Below, in pieces: positions 7,026 to 14,712 of a stretch of DNA of 34,593 nucleotides. Under the pieces are notes generated by a model, which was not told where the DNA came from, searched no databases, and worked only from the letters and a program-made list of their open reading frames with translations. Source of the DNA: Actinomycetes bacterium (lineage in GTDB: Bacteria > Actinomycetota > Actinomycetes > Streptosporangiales > Streptosporangiaceae); assembly GCA_025964575.1 (NCBI GenBank), contig JAOPYO010000097.1, positions 1 through 34,593 on the forward strand, in the 5' to 3' direction. Position 1 is the first letter of the stretch, and each line of letters opens with the position of its first letter. The position numbers were made by a program, and so were the translations under genes.

Positions 7026-7889
7026 TCATCGGTCCTCTTTGACGATCTTCGCGATAAAGGCGCTGGACTGGCTGGGAGTGAGCGCCGTTGCCATGAGATT
7101 CCCGAACATCAGCGTATAACGGCGCAGCTCCTCGACATCTTCTGGTATCAGGCCGCTGCCCGCCTGTTCCAGGTACACCAGATCGGGGTCGTCACTCTCG
7201 GGGAACTCCAGGAAGTAGAACGGGCCGTCCATGGCCGCATGAGCCCCTGAGCCGAACGGCATGACTCTGATTTCGACATTCGGTAGCTTGCCGAGATCGA
7301 TGAGCTTGCTGAGTTGCTCAGCCATGACCTCTGGACCCCCGACCTGGCGGCGAACTACCGCCTCGTCGAGCACAGCCACCAGACGTACGGGATCTTCTGA
7401 CCTAGCGATCAGCTCTTGCCGCGCCATGCGGACGGACACCTTCTCGCTGATCTCTGCCGCAGAGGAGGTCATCCCGGTTGCCTCAATGATCGCTCGGGCG
7501 TACCTCTCGGTCTGGAGGAGTCCCGGGACGACCTGGGATTGGTAGGTGCGGACCACCGAGGCTTCGGACTCCAGGCCGATGTAGGAGTCAAAGCCGGGTT
7601 TGAGGGTCTCCCGATGACGGTGCCACCAGCCGCGCTTACGCGCGTCCTTGGCCAACTGGATGAGATCGTCACGGGCCGCACCGGATACCCCATAGGCCTC
7701 CAGCAGAGCCCCAACGTCGGAGGGCCTCGGCATGGTCAGGCCGGTCTCATACCGCCAGATGGTCGTGTCCGTGCTGCCGATCCGCTCGGCAACCTGAGCC
7801 CGAGACAACCCGCTCGCCGAGCGGAGCCGGTTGAGCTCCGCCATCAACCGACGGTGACGCGCTGACTTGGGAGTTCGTCGTTCCGCCAA
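7026..7889 (-). CDS. XRE-family regulator with DUF5753 domain (WhiJ/AbaA-OrfA type)
   Basis: A 287-aa protein. Residues about 14-68 form an XRE helix-turn-helix ('LNRLRSASGLSRAQVAERIGSTDTTIWRYETGLTMPRPSDV'). The rest is DUF5753: 'IGLESEASVVRTYQSQVVPGLLQTERYARAII', 'RQELIARSEDPVRLVAVLDEAVVRR' and 'VEIRVMPFGSGAHAAMDGPFYFLEFPE'. WhiJ-type regulators repress development-linked or secondary-metabolism genes in streptomycetes, and the DUF397 partner antagonises them. The gene is divergent from the small protein and ATPase genes at 8076 and 8449. A 17-bp palindrome in the intergenic region is a candidate operator. Confidence 0.9.
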   Translation of the reverse strand: MAERRTPKSARHRRLMAELNRLRSASGLSRAQVAERIGSTDTTIWRYETGLTMPRPSDVGALLEAYGVSGAARDDLIQLAKDARKRGWWHRHRETLKPGFDSYIGLESEASVVRTYQSQVVPGLLQTERYARAIIEATGMTSSAAEISEKVSVRMARQELIARSEDPVRLVAVLDEAVVRRQVGGPEVMAEQLSKLIDLGKLPNVEIRVMPFGSGAHAAMDGPFYFLEFPESDDPDLVYLEQAGSGLIPEDVEELRRYTLMFGNLMATALTPSQSSAFIAKIVKEDR

Positions 7890-7933
7890 AGCCCGTCAGC
7901 TCCTTGAGGTTCGCAATGAAGACCCTACCCGAA

Positions 7934-7950
7934 AGTAACTTAAAGAAACT
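7934..7950. promoter_or_regulatory. 17-bp imperfect palindrome, candidate operator of the XRE regulator
   Basis: The sequence agtaacttaaagaaact has the dyad form AGTWWCTTWAAGWWACT: every position outside the central base and the two W pairs on each side is symmetric. It sits in the only AT-rich part of the divergent intergenic region, 45 bp upstream of the XRE start. A -10-like TATAAC follows at 7976-7981 for the rightward genes. XRE proteins bind such short dyads; binding here is inferred. Confidence 0.45.
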
Positions 7951-8075
7951 AAATCTGAGGTATTGCAGTCTTCGCTATAACTGTTCACTGTGAGTGAGTG
8001 TGCCATCACCAAACAGGATCTGCATGCGAACGGACCTTCCCGAGAGCGAAACCGATCACAGGAGGAGACAAGCCG

Positions 8076-8384
8076 ATGAGTCAGCCGCTTGGCGGGTCAA
8101 CCACTCAGATCAATGACTCCCTCCGTCACCTGGAACTCCTCGCGGACGACCTACACGCCAGCGGATTACGGACCACCCTCGTCATTCCTAAAGATCGCTG
8201 GCCGTACCTGCACATCGTCAACCCGTACATGCGAGCGCTCAACGATGACGTGATCGCCGCTCCAGACGCCGTCGGCGAATGGTGGCTCTGGTGGAGCTGG
8301 GCGGAACGGATCACGCAGATCAGCGACCTTCCCCGGGCAGCAGCCCGGATACGGCAAGTGCTCGCCGCGACCGGCGAGCGATGA
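8076..8384 (+). CDS. Small uncharacterised protein of the whiJ/abaA-like cluster
   Basis: A 102-aa protein beginning MSQPLGGSTTQINDSLRHLE, preceded by GGAGGAGA 8 nt upstream. The body has a helix, then 'GLRTTLVIPKDRWPYLHIVNPYMRALNDDVIAAP' and 'EWWLWWSWAERITQISDLPRAAARIRQVLAA'. It is unusually rich in Trp and has no membrane segment or known motif. I do not recognise a named family. The wording ('L.v.NP....l...v........WWWW.wa..i......aA..i..vL') fits the short proteins that accompany anti-sigma-like ATPases in these clusters. It is probably co-transcribed with the ATPase gene 64 nt downstream. Confidence 0.8.
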   Translation: MSQPLGGSTTQINDSLRHLELLADDLHASGLRTTLVIPKDRWPYLHIVNPYMRALNDDVIAAPDAVGEWWLWWSWAERITQISDLPRAAARIRQVLAATGER

Positions 8385-8385
8385 C

Positions 8386-8429
8386 GTCCGTAGCGGCGAG
8401 GTGAGGGGAAGGCCCTCGCCGCTACGGAC
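8386..8429. repeat. Inverted repeat between the small protein and the ATPase gene
   Basis: Perfect 16-bp arms (GTCCGTAGCGGCGAGG at 8386-8401, complement at 8414-8429) enclose a 12-nt loop. It starts one base after the TGA of the small protein gene and ends 19 nt before the ATG of the ATPase. It could be a partial terminator or an mRNA-stabilising hairpin that sets the ratio of the two products. There is no T-run. Confidence 0.8.
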
Positions 8430-8448
8430 CAATCCCCAGGAGCGAGCC

Positions 8449-9039
8449 ATGCCCGATCACCAGCAAGCAGTCAAAGACCTGATGGACCGCTTCCCCGGGT
8501 GGAAAGCCTGGTGGGGAAGCTCAACGCTGACCTGGTGGGCAATCGCGCCCACCGAACTGCGGATCACCCAGCTACTGCAGTCTCCGACACTGGGCGGCCT
8601 CGCCGTCCAGATCGCCCAGCACCAGCCATCCGCTCGACCCGTCGAAACCACTTCCGCAGGAGCCCGGTTCTGCCGGCGCCTTGATGAAGATCCTCACTCC
8701 GTACGGCTCGGCCGCCGCATGCTGGACGACGCGCTGGCCGCCTGGAACGCCGAGCACTGGCTGGACGACGCCCGGATCGTCACCTCCGAACTCGTCACCA
8801 ACAGCGGTAAACACGGCGCTCCACCGATCTTCCTCGCCTTATCGATCGAGCCTGATCCGGAATCCGCCCGGCCTGCCCTGATGATCACGGTCACCGATGC
8901 CTCCACCGATATGCCAGTCGAACGCGAGCCCGGAGACGATGGCGGATTCGGCATGACCGTCCTGGGTGGCCTGGCGAAAGTAACCACCCATATCCACCCT
9001 GGCGGCAAGACCATCCGCGCCGTGATCCCCAAGCCGTAG
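8449..9039 (+). CDS. ATP-binding protein, RsbW-like HATPase_c_2 (anti-sigma factor type)
   Basis: A 196-aa protein. The C-terminal 120 residues form a GHKL ATPase domain: N-box 'ARIVTSELVTNSGKHG', G1-like 'MITVTDASTDMPVER', and G2 'DDGGFGMTVLGGLAKVT'. The N-terminal 75 residues ('MDRFPGWKAWWGSSTLTWWAIAP') are a separate Trp-rich segment also found in abaA-like OrfB relatives. Such proteins are serine-kinase/anti-sigma relatives and in these clusters act with the XRE regulator. The ATG at 8449 is chosen because CCAGGAGCG precedes it; the longer frame from 8401 overlaps the hairpin. The ATP-binding residues look intact. Confidence 0.85.
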   Translation: MPDHQQAVKDLMDRFPGWKAWWGSSTLTWWAIAPTELRITQLLQSPTLGGLAVQIAQHQPSARPVETTSAGARFCRRLDEDPHSVRLGRRMLDDALAAWNAEHWLDDARIVTSELVTNSGKHGAPPIFLALSIEPDPESARPALMITVTDASTDMPVEREPGDDGGFGMTVLGGLAKVTTHIHPGGKTIRAVIPKP

Positions 9040-9133
9040 AACTCAAAGACCACACACAACGCACTCACGGCCGCACTATGGATCAGCAGAACATGACCGG
9101 ACGATCCCGACTTCTGCCCGGGCGGGTACGACG

Positions 9134-9472
9134 TCAGGAACGGCGGTCGAAGGCGAGGGTGACGACGACGGGGACCAGGAAGATCGAGAGGCCGAAGACG
9201 GCCAGCCGGGCGGTCCAGGTCGAGCAGAGCAGCCAGGCGAGGCTCTGCACGGCGAGGAACACCAGGAAGACCCCGCCGTTCTGGGCGCGGCGGCGCCGGG
9301 CCAGCACGCCGCCCTGGCGCCGATGACGGACCGGGGCCGGGACGAGACGGCGCAGCCGGTCGAGGAGTTCCCGCCGCTTGGCCGCACGTTCCAGCCGTAC
9401 GGTCCGTACCTTCTCCGCACGGGCGGCCACGGCCTCGCGCTCGGCCCGCCGACGGGCCCTCTCCTTGCTCAC
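9134..9472 (-). CDS. Small membrane protein with basic cytoplasmic N-terminus
   Basis: A 112-aa protein. The first 75 residues are strongly basic and probably helical ('ERARRRAEREAVAARAEKVRTVRLERAAKRR'). The C-terminal part has two hydrophobic stretches ('GGVFLVFLAVQSLAWLLC' and 'LAVFGLSIFLVPVVVTLAF') that should form a transmembrane hairpin. It begins 31 nt after the hisH stop on the same strand and is likely the last gene of the his operon. I know of no function. Downstream of it the DNA changes to the accessory whiJ-like cluster, which is transcribed towards it. Confidence 0.75.
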   Translation of the reverse strand: MSKERARRRAEREAVAARAEKVRTVRLERAAKRRELLDRLRRLVPAPVRHRRQGGVLARRRRAQNGGVFLVFLAVQSLAWLLCSTWTARLAVFGLSIFLVPVVVTLAFDRRS

Positions 9473-9503
9473 CGGCAGCTCACCAGGCGGCTCGTCAGGC
9501 GGC

Positions 9504-10136
9504 TCATGAGAGCGTCGTGAGCCAGTTCTTGAGCAGCTCGGCGCCGGCGTCCCCGGACTTCTCCGGGTGGAACTGGGTCGCGCACAGCGGCCCGTTCTCG
9601 ACCGCCGCGACGAACCTGTCGCCGTGCTCGGCCCAGGTCACCAGCGGCGGGACGAACCGGCCGGGTTCCAGTTCCCAGCGGCGCACGCCGTAGGAGTGCA
9701 CGAAGTAGAACCGGGTCTCCGGGGCGATGCCACGGAACAGCACCGACTTGGCGGGAGCGTCGACGGTGTTCCATCCCATGTGCGGCAGCACCGGAGCCTC
9801 GAGCCGCTCCACCGTGCCGGGCCATTCGCCGCAGCCCTCGGTGACGACGCCGTGTTCGACGCCCTTCCCGAAGAGGATCTGCATGCCGACGCAGATGCCC
9901 AGCACCGGACGTCCCCCGGAGAGCCGGCGGTCGATCACCTGGTCACCACGGACCTTGAGCAGGCCCTCCATGCAGGCGGCGAACGCGCCGACCCCCGGCA
10001 CCACGAGGCCGTCGGCGTTCAGCGCCGCGTCAAAGTCCGAGGTCACGGTGACGTCCGCGCCGGTCCGGGCCACCGCCCGTTCCGCCGACCGCAGGTTCCC
10101 CGACCCGTAGTCCAGCACAACGACCTTGGGGCTCAC
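9504..10136 (-). CDS. hisH: Imidazole glycerol phosphate synthase subunit HisH (glutamine amidotransferase)
   Basis: A 210-aa class I glutamine amidotransferase subunit. It supplies ammonia to HisF for the fifth step of histidine synthesis, forming IGP and AICAR from PRFAR. The catalytic triad is visible: nucleophile Cys82 in '[12 protein letters not shown]', and His190 and Glu192 in '[10 protein letters not shown]'. The N-terminus '[17 protein letters not shown]' is typical. The GTG start overlaps the stop of the small membrane protein gene upstream (GTGA). Its partner hisF and the isomerase hisA/priA are not in this window, although they usually follow closely in actinobacteria. Confidence 0.97.
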   Translation of the reverse strand: MSPKVVVLDYGSGNLRSAERAVARTGADVTVTSDFDAALNADGLVVPGVGAFAACMEGLLKVRGDQVIDRRLSGGRPVLGICVGMQILFGKGVEHGVVTEGCGEWPGTVERLEAPVLPHMGWNTVDAPAKSVLFRGIAPETRFYFVHSYGVRRWELEPGRFVPPLVTWAEHGDRFVAAVENGPLCATQFHPEKSGDAGAELLKNWLTTLS

Positions 10137-10303
10137 AATCTCAGCACTCCTCCGGCAATGGCCAGCGCGGCCAACAACAGTGCGATGAAAGCAAGGGTCT
10201 TGATGCCCTGCTTGAGCGCACTGTAGACCCCCGCCAGGCAGAAGACCCCCAGCGCGATCAGGAAGATCGACAGGGTCGAGAAGTGCTGCCCGAACAGGCT
10301 CAT
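10133..10303 (-). CDS. 56-aa two-helix membrane protein inside the his operon
   Basis: From ATG 10303 the frame gives [20 protein letters not shown], then '[36 protein letters not shown]' and a stop. There are two hydrophobic segments (residues about 10-27 and 36-54) with a short basic turn, so a small integral membrane hairpin. It overlaps the hisB stop (ATGA) and the hisH start (GTGA), so it is translated as part of the operon. A tiny hydrophobic gene between hisB and hisH is, as far as I recall, a recurrent feature of actinobacterial his operons. No function is known to me. Confidence 0.85.
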   Translation of the reverse strand: MSLFGQHFSTLSIFLIALGVFCLAGVYSALKQGIKTLAFIALLLAALAIAGGVLRL

Positions 10304-10920
10304 AGGGCCCCCTTGGTGGAGGGGATGCCGTGCACCTTCGGGTCGAAGGCGACCGCGTCGCGCAGTGCCCGGGCCAGCGCCTTGAACTGGGCCTCCACGA
10401 TGTGGTGGGCGTTTCGGCCGTACGGCACGTGCACGTGCAGGGCGATCTGGGCGTTGCCGACGAACGACTCCAGGATGTGCCGGGTCAGCGTCGTGTCGTA
10501 GTCCGGGCCGATCATCGGCGCCATGCCCTCGGGCTCGCTGTGCACGAGGTAGGGGCGGCCGGACACGTCCACGGTCACCTGGGCGAGGGCCTCGTCCAGC
10601 GGGATGGAGGCATTAGCGAAACGACGGATCCCCGCTTTGTCCCCCAAGGCCTCGCGGAACGCCTGGCCGAGCGCGATGGCGGTGTCCTCGATCGTGTGGT
10701 GGCTGTCGATGTGCAGGTCACCCTGCGTCTTGACGGTGAGGTCGAAGGAACCGTGCTTGCCGAGCTGGGCCAGCATGTGGTCGAAGAACCCGACCCCGGT
10801 CGCGATGTCCACCTCACCGGTGCCGTCAAGGTCGATCTCGACGAGGACCGAGGTCTCCTTGGTCCCGCGCTCGACCCTGCCGCAGCGCTTGCTGGGCGTG
10901 CCTTCGGCAAGACGATTCAC
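10300..10920 (-). CDS. hisB: Imidazoleglycerol-phosphate dehydratase
   Basis: HisB dehydrates imidazole glycerol phosphate to imidazole acetol phosphate. The protein is 206 aa and monofunctional, without the phosphatase domain of the enterobacterial fusion. The manganese-binding repeats are clear: '[14 protein letters not shown]', '[16 protein letters not shown]', 'LTRHILESF' and '[20 protein letters not shown]'. The GTG start at 10920 overlaps the hisC stop as GTGA, and the stop overlaps the next small gene. A longer frame from 10989 exists but runs deep into hisC and lacks homology. Confidence 0.96.
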   Translation of the reverse strand: MNRLAEGTPSKRCGRVERGTKETSVLVEIDLDGTGEVDIATGVGFFDHMLAQLGKHGSFDLTVKTQGDLHIDSHHTIEDTAIALGQAFREALGDKAGIRRFANASIPLDEALAQVTVDVSGRPYLVHSEPEGMAPMIGPDYDTTLTRHILESFVGNAQIALHVHVPYGRNAHHIVEAQFKALARALRDAVAFDPKVHGIPSTKGAL

Positions 10921-12005
10921 AGACTCTCCCTCAAAGCGGTACGGAACGCGGCCATCTCCTCCGGGGTGCCGACGGACACCCGCAGCCACTCCGGCGGTCC
11001 GACCTCCCGGATCAGCACACCGCGGTCCAGCATCCCCTGCCAGACGGCGTGCCGTTCCGTGAACATGCCGAAGAGAACGAAGTTGGCGTCGGAGTCGGCC
11101 ACCGTGAGCCCTTCACCCCGCAGCCACTCCACCAGGGCGTCACGCTCGTGCCGGAGCGTGTCCACCGCGCCGAGCAGTTCCTCACCGTAGGCGATGGCCG
11201 TGCGCGCGACCGCCTGGGTGACCGCGGACAGGTGGTAAGGCAGCCGGACCAGCAGCAGCGCGTCGACCACGGCCGGATCCGCGGCGAGGTAGCCGAGCCG
11301 GGTCCCCGCCATGGCGAACGCCTTGGACATGGTCCGGGTCACGATGAGCCGGGGGTTTCCCGGCAGCAGCTCCAGTGCGGACGGCGTCCCCTCACGGCGG
11401 AACTCGCCGTACGCCTCGTCGACGACCACCATGCCCGTCGCGACCTCGAGGACCGCCTTGATCGCTTCCAGGGGCAGTGCGGTGCCGGTCGGGTTGTTCG
11501 GCGAGGTCAGGAAGACGATGTCGGGCCGGTGCTCCTCGATCGTGGCGATCGCGCGCTCCGGCGGCAGGCCGAAATCCTCGTCCCGGTGGGCGTTGATCCA
11601 CGCTGTCCCGGTCACGTGCGTGATGATCGGGTGCATCGAGTACGACGGTTCGAAACCCAGCGCGGTCCGGCCGGGTCCGCCGAACGCCTGCAGGATCTGC
11701 TGGATGATCTCGTTGGAGCCGTTGGCCGCCCACACCTGCCGCGCGGTGAGCCCCGCCCCCGGCGTGTCGGCGTTGAGAAAGGCCGCCAGGTCCTCGCGCA
11801 GGGCGATCGCGTCCCGGTCCGGGTAGCGGTTCAGTGTCCCGGCCACCTCGGCGACCGCCTCACCGAGCGCCTTCACCAGGTGCGGTGACGGCGGATAGGG
11901 GTTCTCGTTGGTGTTGAGCTGCACGGGCACGTCGAGCTGGGGTGCTCCGTAAGGATCCCGGCCCCTGAGATCGTCCCGGATCGGGAGATCATTGAGCGAC
12001 GTCAC
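10917..12005 (-). CDS. hisC: Histidinol-phosphate aminotransferase
   Basis: HisC is a PLP-dependent class I/II aminotransferase that makes L-histidinol phosphate from imidazole acetol phosphate and glutamate. Visible motifs: '[14 protein letters not shown]', '[20 protein letters not shown]', '[14 protein letters not shown]', '[10 protein letters not shown]', and the PLP lysine (about Lys228) in '[17 protein letters not shown]'. The chosen GTG start at 12005 overlaps the hisD stop (GTGA), matching the other junctions of the operon and giving 362 aa. An ATG at 12020 in the same frame is an alternative that adds five residues. Confidence 0.97.
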   Translation of the reverse strand: MTSLNDLPIRDDLRGRDPYGAPQLDVPVQLNTNENPYPPSPHLVKALGEAVAEVAGTLNRYPDRDAIALREDLAAFLNADTPGAGLTARQVWAANGSNEIIQQILQAFGGPGRTALGFEPSYSMHPIITHVTGTAWINAHRDEDFGLPPERAIATIEEHRPDIVFLTSPNNPTGTALPLEAIKAVLEVATGMVVVDEAYGEFRREGTPSALELLPGNPRLIVTRTMSKAFAMAGTRLGYLAADPAVVDALLLVRLPYHLSAVTQAVARTAIAYGEELLGAVDTLRHERDALVEWLRGEGLTVADSDANFVLFGMFTERHAVWQGMLDRGVLIREVGPPEWLRVSVGTPEEMAAFRTALRESL

Positions 12006-13309
12006 GAGGGGATCTCCCATTCAAAGCGGGCCTTGAGGGCGGCGCCGTGGGCGGGCAGGTCCTCGGCCTCGGCCAGGGCGACGACCCTGGCCGTCGCCTC
12101 GGCCAGGGCGGCCTGGTCGTACTCCACGACGTGGACGCCGCGCAGGAAGGTCTGCACCGACAGGCCGGAGGAGTGACAGGCGCAACCGCCGGTGGGCAGC
12201 ACGTGGTTGGATCCGGCGAGGTAGTCGCCGAGGGAGACGGGCGCGTGCGGTCCGATGAAGATGGCGCCCGCGTTGCGGACCCGGGCCGCGAGCTGGCGGG
12301 CGTCGGCGGTCTGGATCTCCAGGTGCTCGGCCGCATACGCGTCGACGACCTTGAGGCCCGCCTCGAGGTCGTCGACCAGCACGATGCCGGACTGGCGCCC
12401 GGCCAGTGCCGCGGTGATCCGCTCGACGTGCTTGGTCCGGGCGAGCTGCTGCTTCAGCTCGTGCGCCACCTGGTCGGCCAGCTCTTCGGAATCGGTGACC
12501 AGCACGGCGGCGGCGAGCGTGTCGTGCTCGGCCTGGCTGATCAGGTCGGCGGCCACGTGGACGGGATCGGCCGTCTCATCGGCCAGGATCGCGATCTCGG
12601 TCGGGCCGGCCTCGGAGTCGATGCCGATGACACCCTTGAGCAGCCTCTTGCTGGCCGCCACCCAGATGTTGCCGGGCCCGGTGACCAGGTTGACCGCGCG
12701 GCATTCCTCGGTGCCGTAGGCGAACATCGCGATCGCCTGGGCGCCGCCGACCGCGTACACCTCGTCGACGCCCAGCAGCGCGCAGGCGGCCAGGATCGCG
12801 GGATGCGGCAGACCGCCGTGCTCCTTCTGCGCTGGTGAGGTGACGGCGAGGGACTCGACCCCCGCCGCCTGCGCCGGGACGACGTTCATGACGACGCTGG
12901 ACGGGTAGACGGCCTGACCGCCCGGGACGTACAGTCCGACGCGCTCGACGGGCACCCAGCGCTCGGTGACGGTGCCGCCGGGTACCACCTGGGTGGTCAC
13001 GTCGGTACGGCGCTGGTCACGGTGGACCAGGCGGACGCGCCGGATGCACTCCTCGAGGGCGTCCCGTACGGCCGGATCGAGGGTGGCGAGAGCCTGGTGG
13101 ATCTCGGCCACCGGAACCCGGGTGTTGTCCAGGTCGACGCCGTCGAACCTCTTGGTGTACTCCCGTACGGCCGCGGCCCCGCGATGGCGTACGTCCTCGC
13201 AGATCGGCCGCACCTTCTCCAGGGCGGCCTCGACGTCGAGTTCGGCGCGGGGCAGCACGGTGCGCAGGTCGCCAGGGAGCGAGCCGCGCAGATCAATACG
13301 AGATATCAC
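12002..13309 (-). CDS. hisD: Histidinol dehydrogenase
   Basis: A 435-aa zinc enzyme that carries out the last two oxidations, L-histidinol to L-histidine, with NAD. Signature segments: '[31 protein letters not shown]', '[17 protein letters not shown]', '[15 protein letters not shown]', '[16 protein letters not shown]', '[17 protein letters not shown]' (zinc/catalytic His region) and '[10 protein letters not shown]'. It is the first gene of the operon. Its GTG at 13309 lies 6 nt after a -10-like TAGACT, which suggests a leaderless mRNA. The stop overlaps the hisC start. Confidence 0.97.
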   Translation of the reverse strand: MISRIDLRGSLPGDLRTVLPRAELDVEAALEKVRPICEDVRHRGAAAVREYTKRFDGVDLDNTRVPVAEIHQALATLDPAVRDALEECIRRVRLVHRDQRRTDVTTQVVPGGTVTERWVPVERVGLYVPGGQAVYPSSVVMNVVPAQAAGVESLAVTSPAQKEHGGLPHPAILAACALLGVDEVYAVGGAQAIAMFAYGTEECRAVNLVTGPGNIWVAASKRLLKGVIGIDSEAGPTEIAILADETADPVHVAADLISQAEHDTLAAAVLVTDSEELADQVAHELKQQLARTKHVERITAALAGRQSGIVLVDDLEAGLKVVDAYAAEHLEIQTADARQLAARVRNAGAIFIGPHAPVSLGDYLAGSNHVLPTGGCACHSSGLSVQTFLRGVHVVEYDQAALAEATARVVALAEAEDLPAHGAALKARFEWEIPS

Positions 13310-13315
13310 CAGGCC

Positions 13316-13321
13316 AGTCTA
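13316..13321 (-). promoter_or_regulatory. -10-like hexamer of the hisD operon (leaderless start)
   Basis: TAGACT on the minus strand ends 6 nt before the hisD GTG, so transcription would begin at or next to the start codon. No good -35 box is visible. Confidence 0.5.
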
Positions 13322-13356
13322 CGAAGAACGGCTGGCCACCCGCGCGTCATCTCGAT

Positions 13357-13378
13357 GTGTGAGACACGCGGCTCACAC
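13357..13378 (-). terminator. Hairpin over the phzF stop codon
   Basis: GTGTGAG, 8 nt, then CTCACAC (7-bp arms, 13357-13363 and 13372-13378). It overlaps the phzF stop and lies about 50 bp upstream of hisD on the same strand. It may end phzF transcription or act as an operator dyad for the his promoter. Confidence 0.4.
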
Positions 13379-14182
13379 TTTGAGGGTTCCGTCCAGGATC
13401 GTCATGGCCCGGCCGGCCAGGGTGACCCGGTCCCCGCGGACGGTCACGCGGACCGCTCCCCCGCGTTCGGAGGCCTGGTAGCCCGTGAGCTCGTCGCGGC
13501 CCAGCCGGTCCGACCAATAGGGCGCCAGCATGCAGTGCGCGGAGCCGGTCACCGGGTCCTCGCCCACCCCGACGGCCGCGCCGAAGAACCGTGACACGAA
13601 GTCGTACGGTCCGGAACCCGGAGCGGCCGGGGCAGCGACACAGATGCCACGGGCATCGATACGGGCCAGAGCAGCCATGTCCGGGGTGAGCTTCCGTACG
13701 GCCTCTTCATCGTCGAGAACCACGAGAAGATCGTTCTGAGCGTTGCGGCCGGCCCCGGTGACAGACACGTCCAGCGCCTCGGCAAGACCCGCCGGAACCT
13801 CCACCGGTTGTGCGGGCATGGTCGGGAAGTCCATCTCCAGCAGGCCACCGGAGCCGGTGGCCACAGTGAGGACCCCGCTCCTGCGGGTCTGGAAGCGGAT
13901 GGGCCGGTCGGCGGGGACCGTGCCGGTCTCGTACAGGGCATGAGCGGTGGCCAGGGTCGCGTGCCCGCACAGGGCCACCTCGACGACGGGGGTGAACCAG
14001 CGCAGCTCGTAGTCGGCGTCCGGGACGTCCAGGGGGCGGACGAAGGCGGTCTCGGAGTGCCGCATCTCGGTGGCGACCGCCTGCATCCAGGCGTCGTCCG
14101 CGGGGCTCTCCAGCAGGCAGACCCCCGCCGGGTTCCCGGCGAAGGCCCTGTCGGTGAAGGCATCGACCACGAGGATCCTCAT
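13373..14182 (-). CDS. PhzF family isomerase/epimerase-like protein
   Basis: A 269-aa protein with the diaminopimelate-epimerase fold duplicated as in PhzF. Visible motifs: N-terminal 'VDAFTDRAFAGNPAGVCLL', the catalytic-type Glu44 in 'EMRHSETAFV', 'LRWFTPVVEVALCGHATLATAHAL', and C-terminal 'VSRFFGAAVGVGEDPVTGSAHCMLAPYW'. Most relatives act on small hydroxylated or amino acids, and no specific substrate can be assigned; the name does not imply phenazine synthesis here. The ATG at 14182 follows TAGAGT by 6 nt, so the gene is probably leaderless. Confidence 0.92.
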   Translation of the reverse strand: MRILVVDAFTDRAFAGNPAGVCLLESPADDAWMQAVATEMRHSETAFVRPLDVPDADYELRWFTPVVEVALCGHATLATAHALYETGTVPADRPIRFQTRRSGVLTVATGSGGLLEMDFPTMPAQPVEVPAGLAEALDVSVTGAGRNAQNDLLVVLDDEEAVRKLTPDMAALARIDARGICVAAPAAPGSGPYDFVSRFFGAAVGVGEDPVTGSAHCMLAPYWSDRLGRDELTGYQASERGGAVRVTVRGDRVTLAGRAMTILDGTLKV

Positions 14183-14188
14183 ACCGGG

Positions 14189-14194
14189 ACTCTA
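14189..14194 (-). promoter_or_regulatory. -10-like hexamer of phzF-family gene
   Basis: TAGAGT on the minus strand, 6 nt before the ATG at 14182. No ribosome binding site is visible, consistent with leaderless translation. Confidence 0.45.
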
Positions 14195-14213
14195 GAGGCT
14201 CTTCGCGAAAAGG

Positions 14214-14393
14214 TCAGGTGCGGGTCGTCAGCGGCGAGGAGAGCGGCGTCAGGTCCTCCTCGGGCCGGGCGGGGAAGCTTTCGGCGTTATCCGACACATA
14301 GCGGTCCCAGCGCCGTGGACGGGCCATGACCCAGCCCAGAACGAACCCGACGAAAAGGCTTGCGAAGCCCATGATGAACACGTTCAGCCACAT
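14214..14393 (-). CDS. 59-aa single-pass membrane protein
   Basis: Starting at ATG 14393 after CGGAGG, the frame gives MWLNVFIMGFASLFVGFVLG, then 'WVMARPRRWDRYVSDNAESFPARPEEDLTPLSS'. The first 23 residues form one transmembrane helix, followed by an Arg-rich stop-transfer and an acidic cytoplasmic tail. I do not recognise a family. It lies 31 bp upstream of phzF on the same strand and is divergent from the LON-domain gene. A 20-bp palindrome lies just upstream. Codon use and the ribosome site make it a likely real gene. Confidence 0.65.
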   Translation of the reverse strand: MWLNVFIMGFASLFVGFVLGWVMARPRRWDRYVSDNAESFPARPEEDLTPLSSPLTTRT

Positions 14394-14416
14394 GATGGCG
14401 GCCTCCGGAAGAGGAA

Positions 14417-14436
14417 CCGGTGAGTAATGTCACCGG
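14417..14436. promoter_or_regulatory. 20-bp palindrome upstream of the 59-aa membrane protein
   Basis: CCGGTGA, 6 nt (gtaatg), CCGGTGA complement (TCACCGG): perfect 7-bp arms, 24 nt upstream of the start codon. It could be an operator or a 5'-UTR hairpin. The remaining divergent region (14437-14700) shows the 10-mer ACCCGTAGGA twice (14572-14581 and 14595-14604) and no gene. Confidence 0.45.
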
Positions 14437-14700
14437 CCCGCGGCCGCCCCGTGAGGGACGCCTTGGGTTCGCCCGAGGGTAAACCTGCATACCGTCACGA
14501 CGTGGGGCATCTGCCGGAATTAGCTAGTGCTGACCACACCCGCATGCCCCGTTCGGGTGGGCTCACTACGTACCCGTAGGAAACATTGCTACCAACCCGT
14601 AGGACAGGCTTCCCTAACGCTCGGTACCGCGTGCGACCTCGGCCTGAAACCTGCCCGGCGCCTTTACATTGTAGATCACATACGACGGAAATTGGCGGCG

Positions 14701-14706
14701 TAGCCT
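14701..14706 (+). promoter_or_regulatory. -10-like hexamer of the LON-domain gene
   Basis: TAGCCT ends 6 nt before the GTG at 14713, which supports that GTG as the start of a leaderless mRNA. Confidence 0.45.
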
Positions 14707-14712
14707 GACATT

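Noticed and set aside
10330..11888. Long plus-strand frames opposite hisB and hisC (286 and 279 codons)
   Set aside because: The opposite strand encodes unmistakable HisB and HisC; the plus frames have His/Arg/Gly-rich composition and no family similarity.
14572..14604. Direct repeat ACCCGTAGGA twice, 23 bp apart, upstream of the LON-domain gene
   Set aside because: Two 10-mers with no symmetry or clear promoter relation; possible activator site but too little to call.
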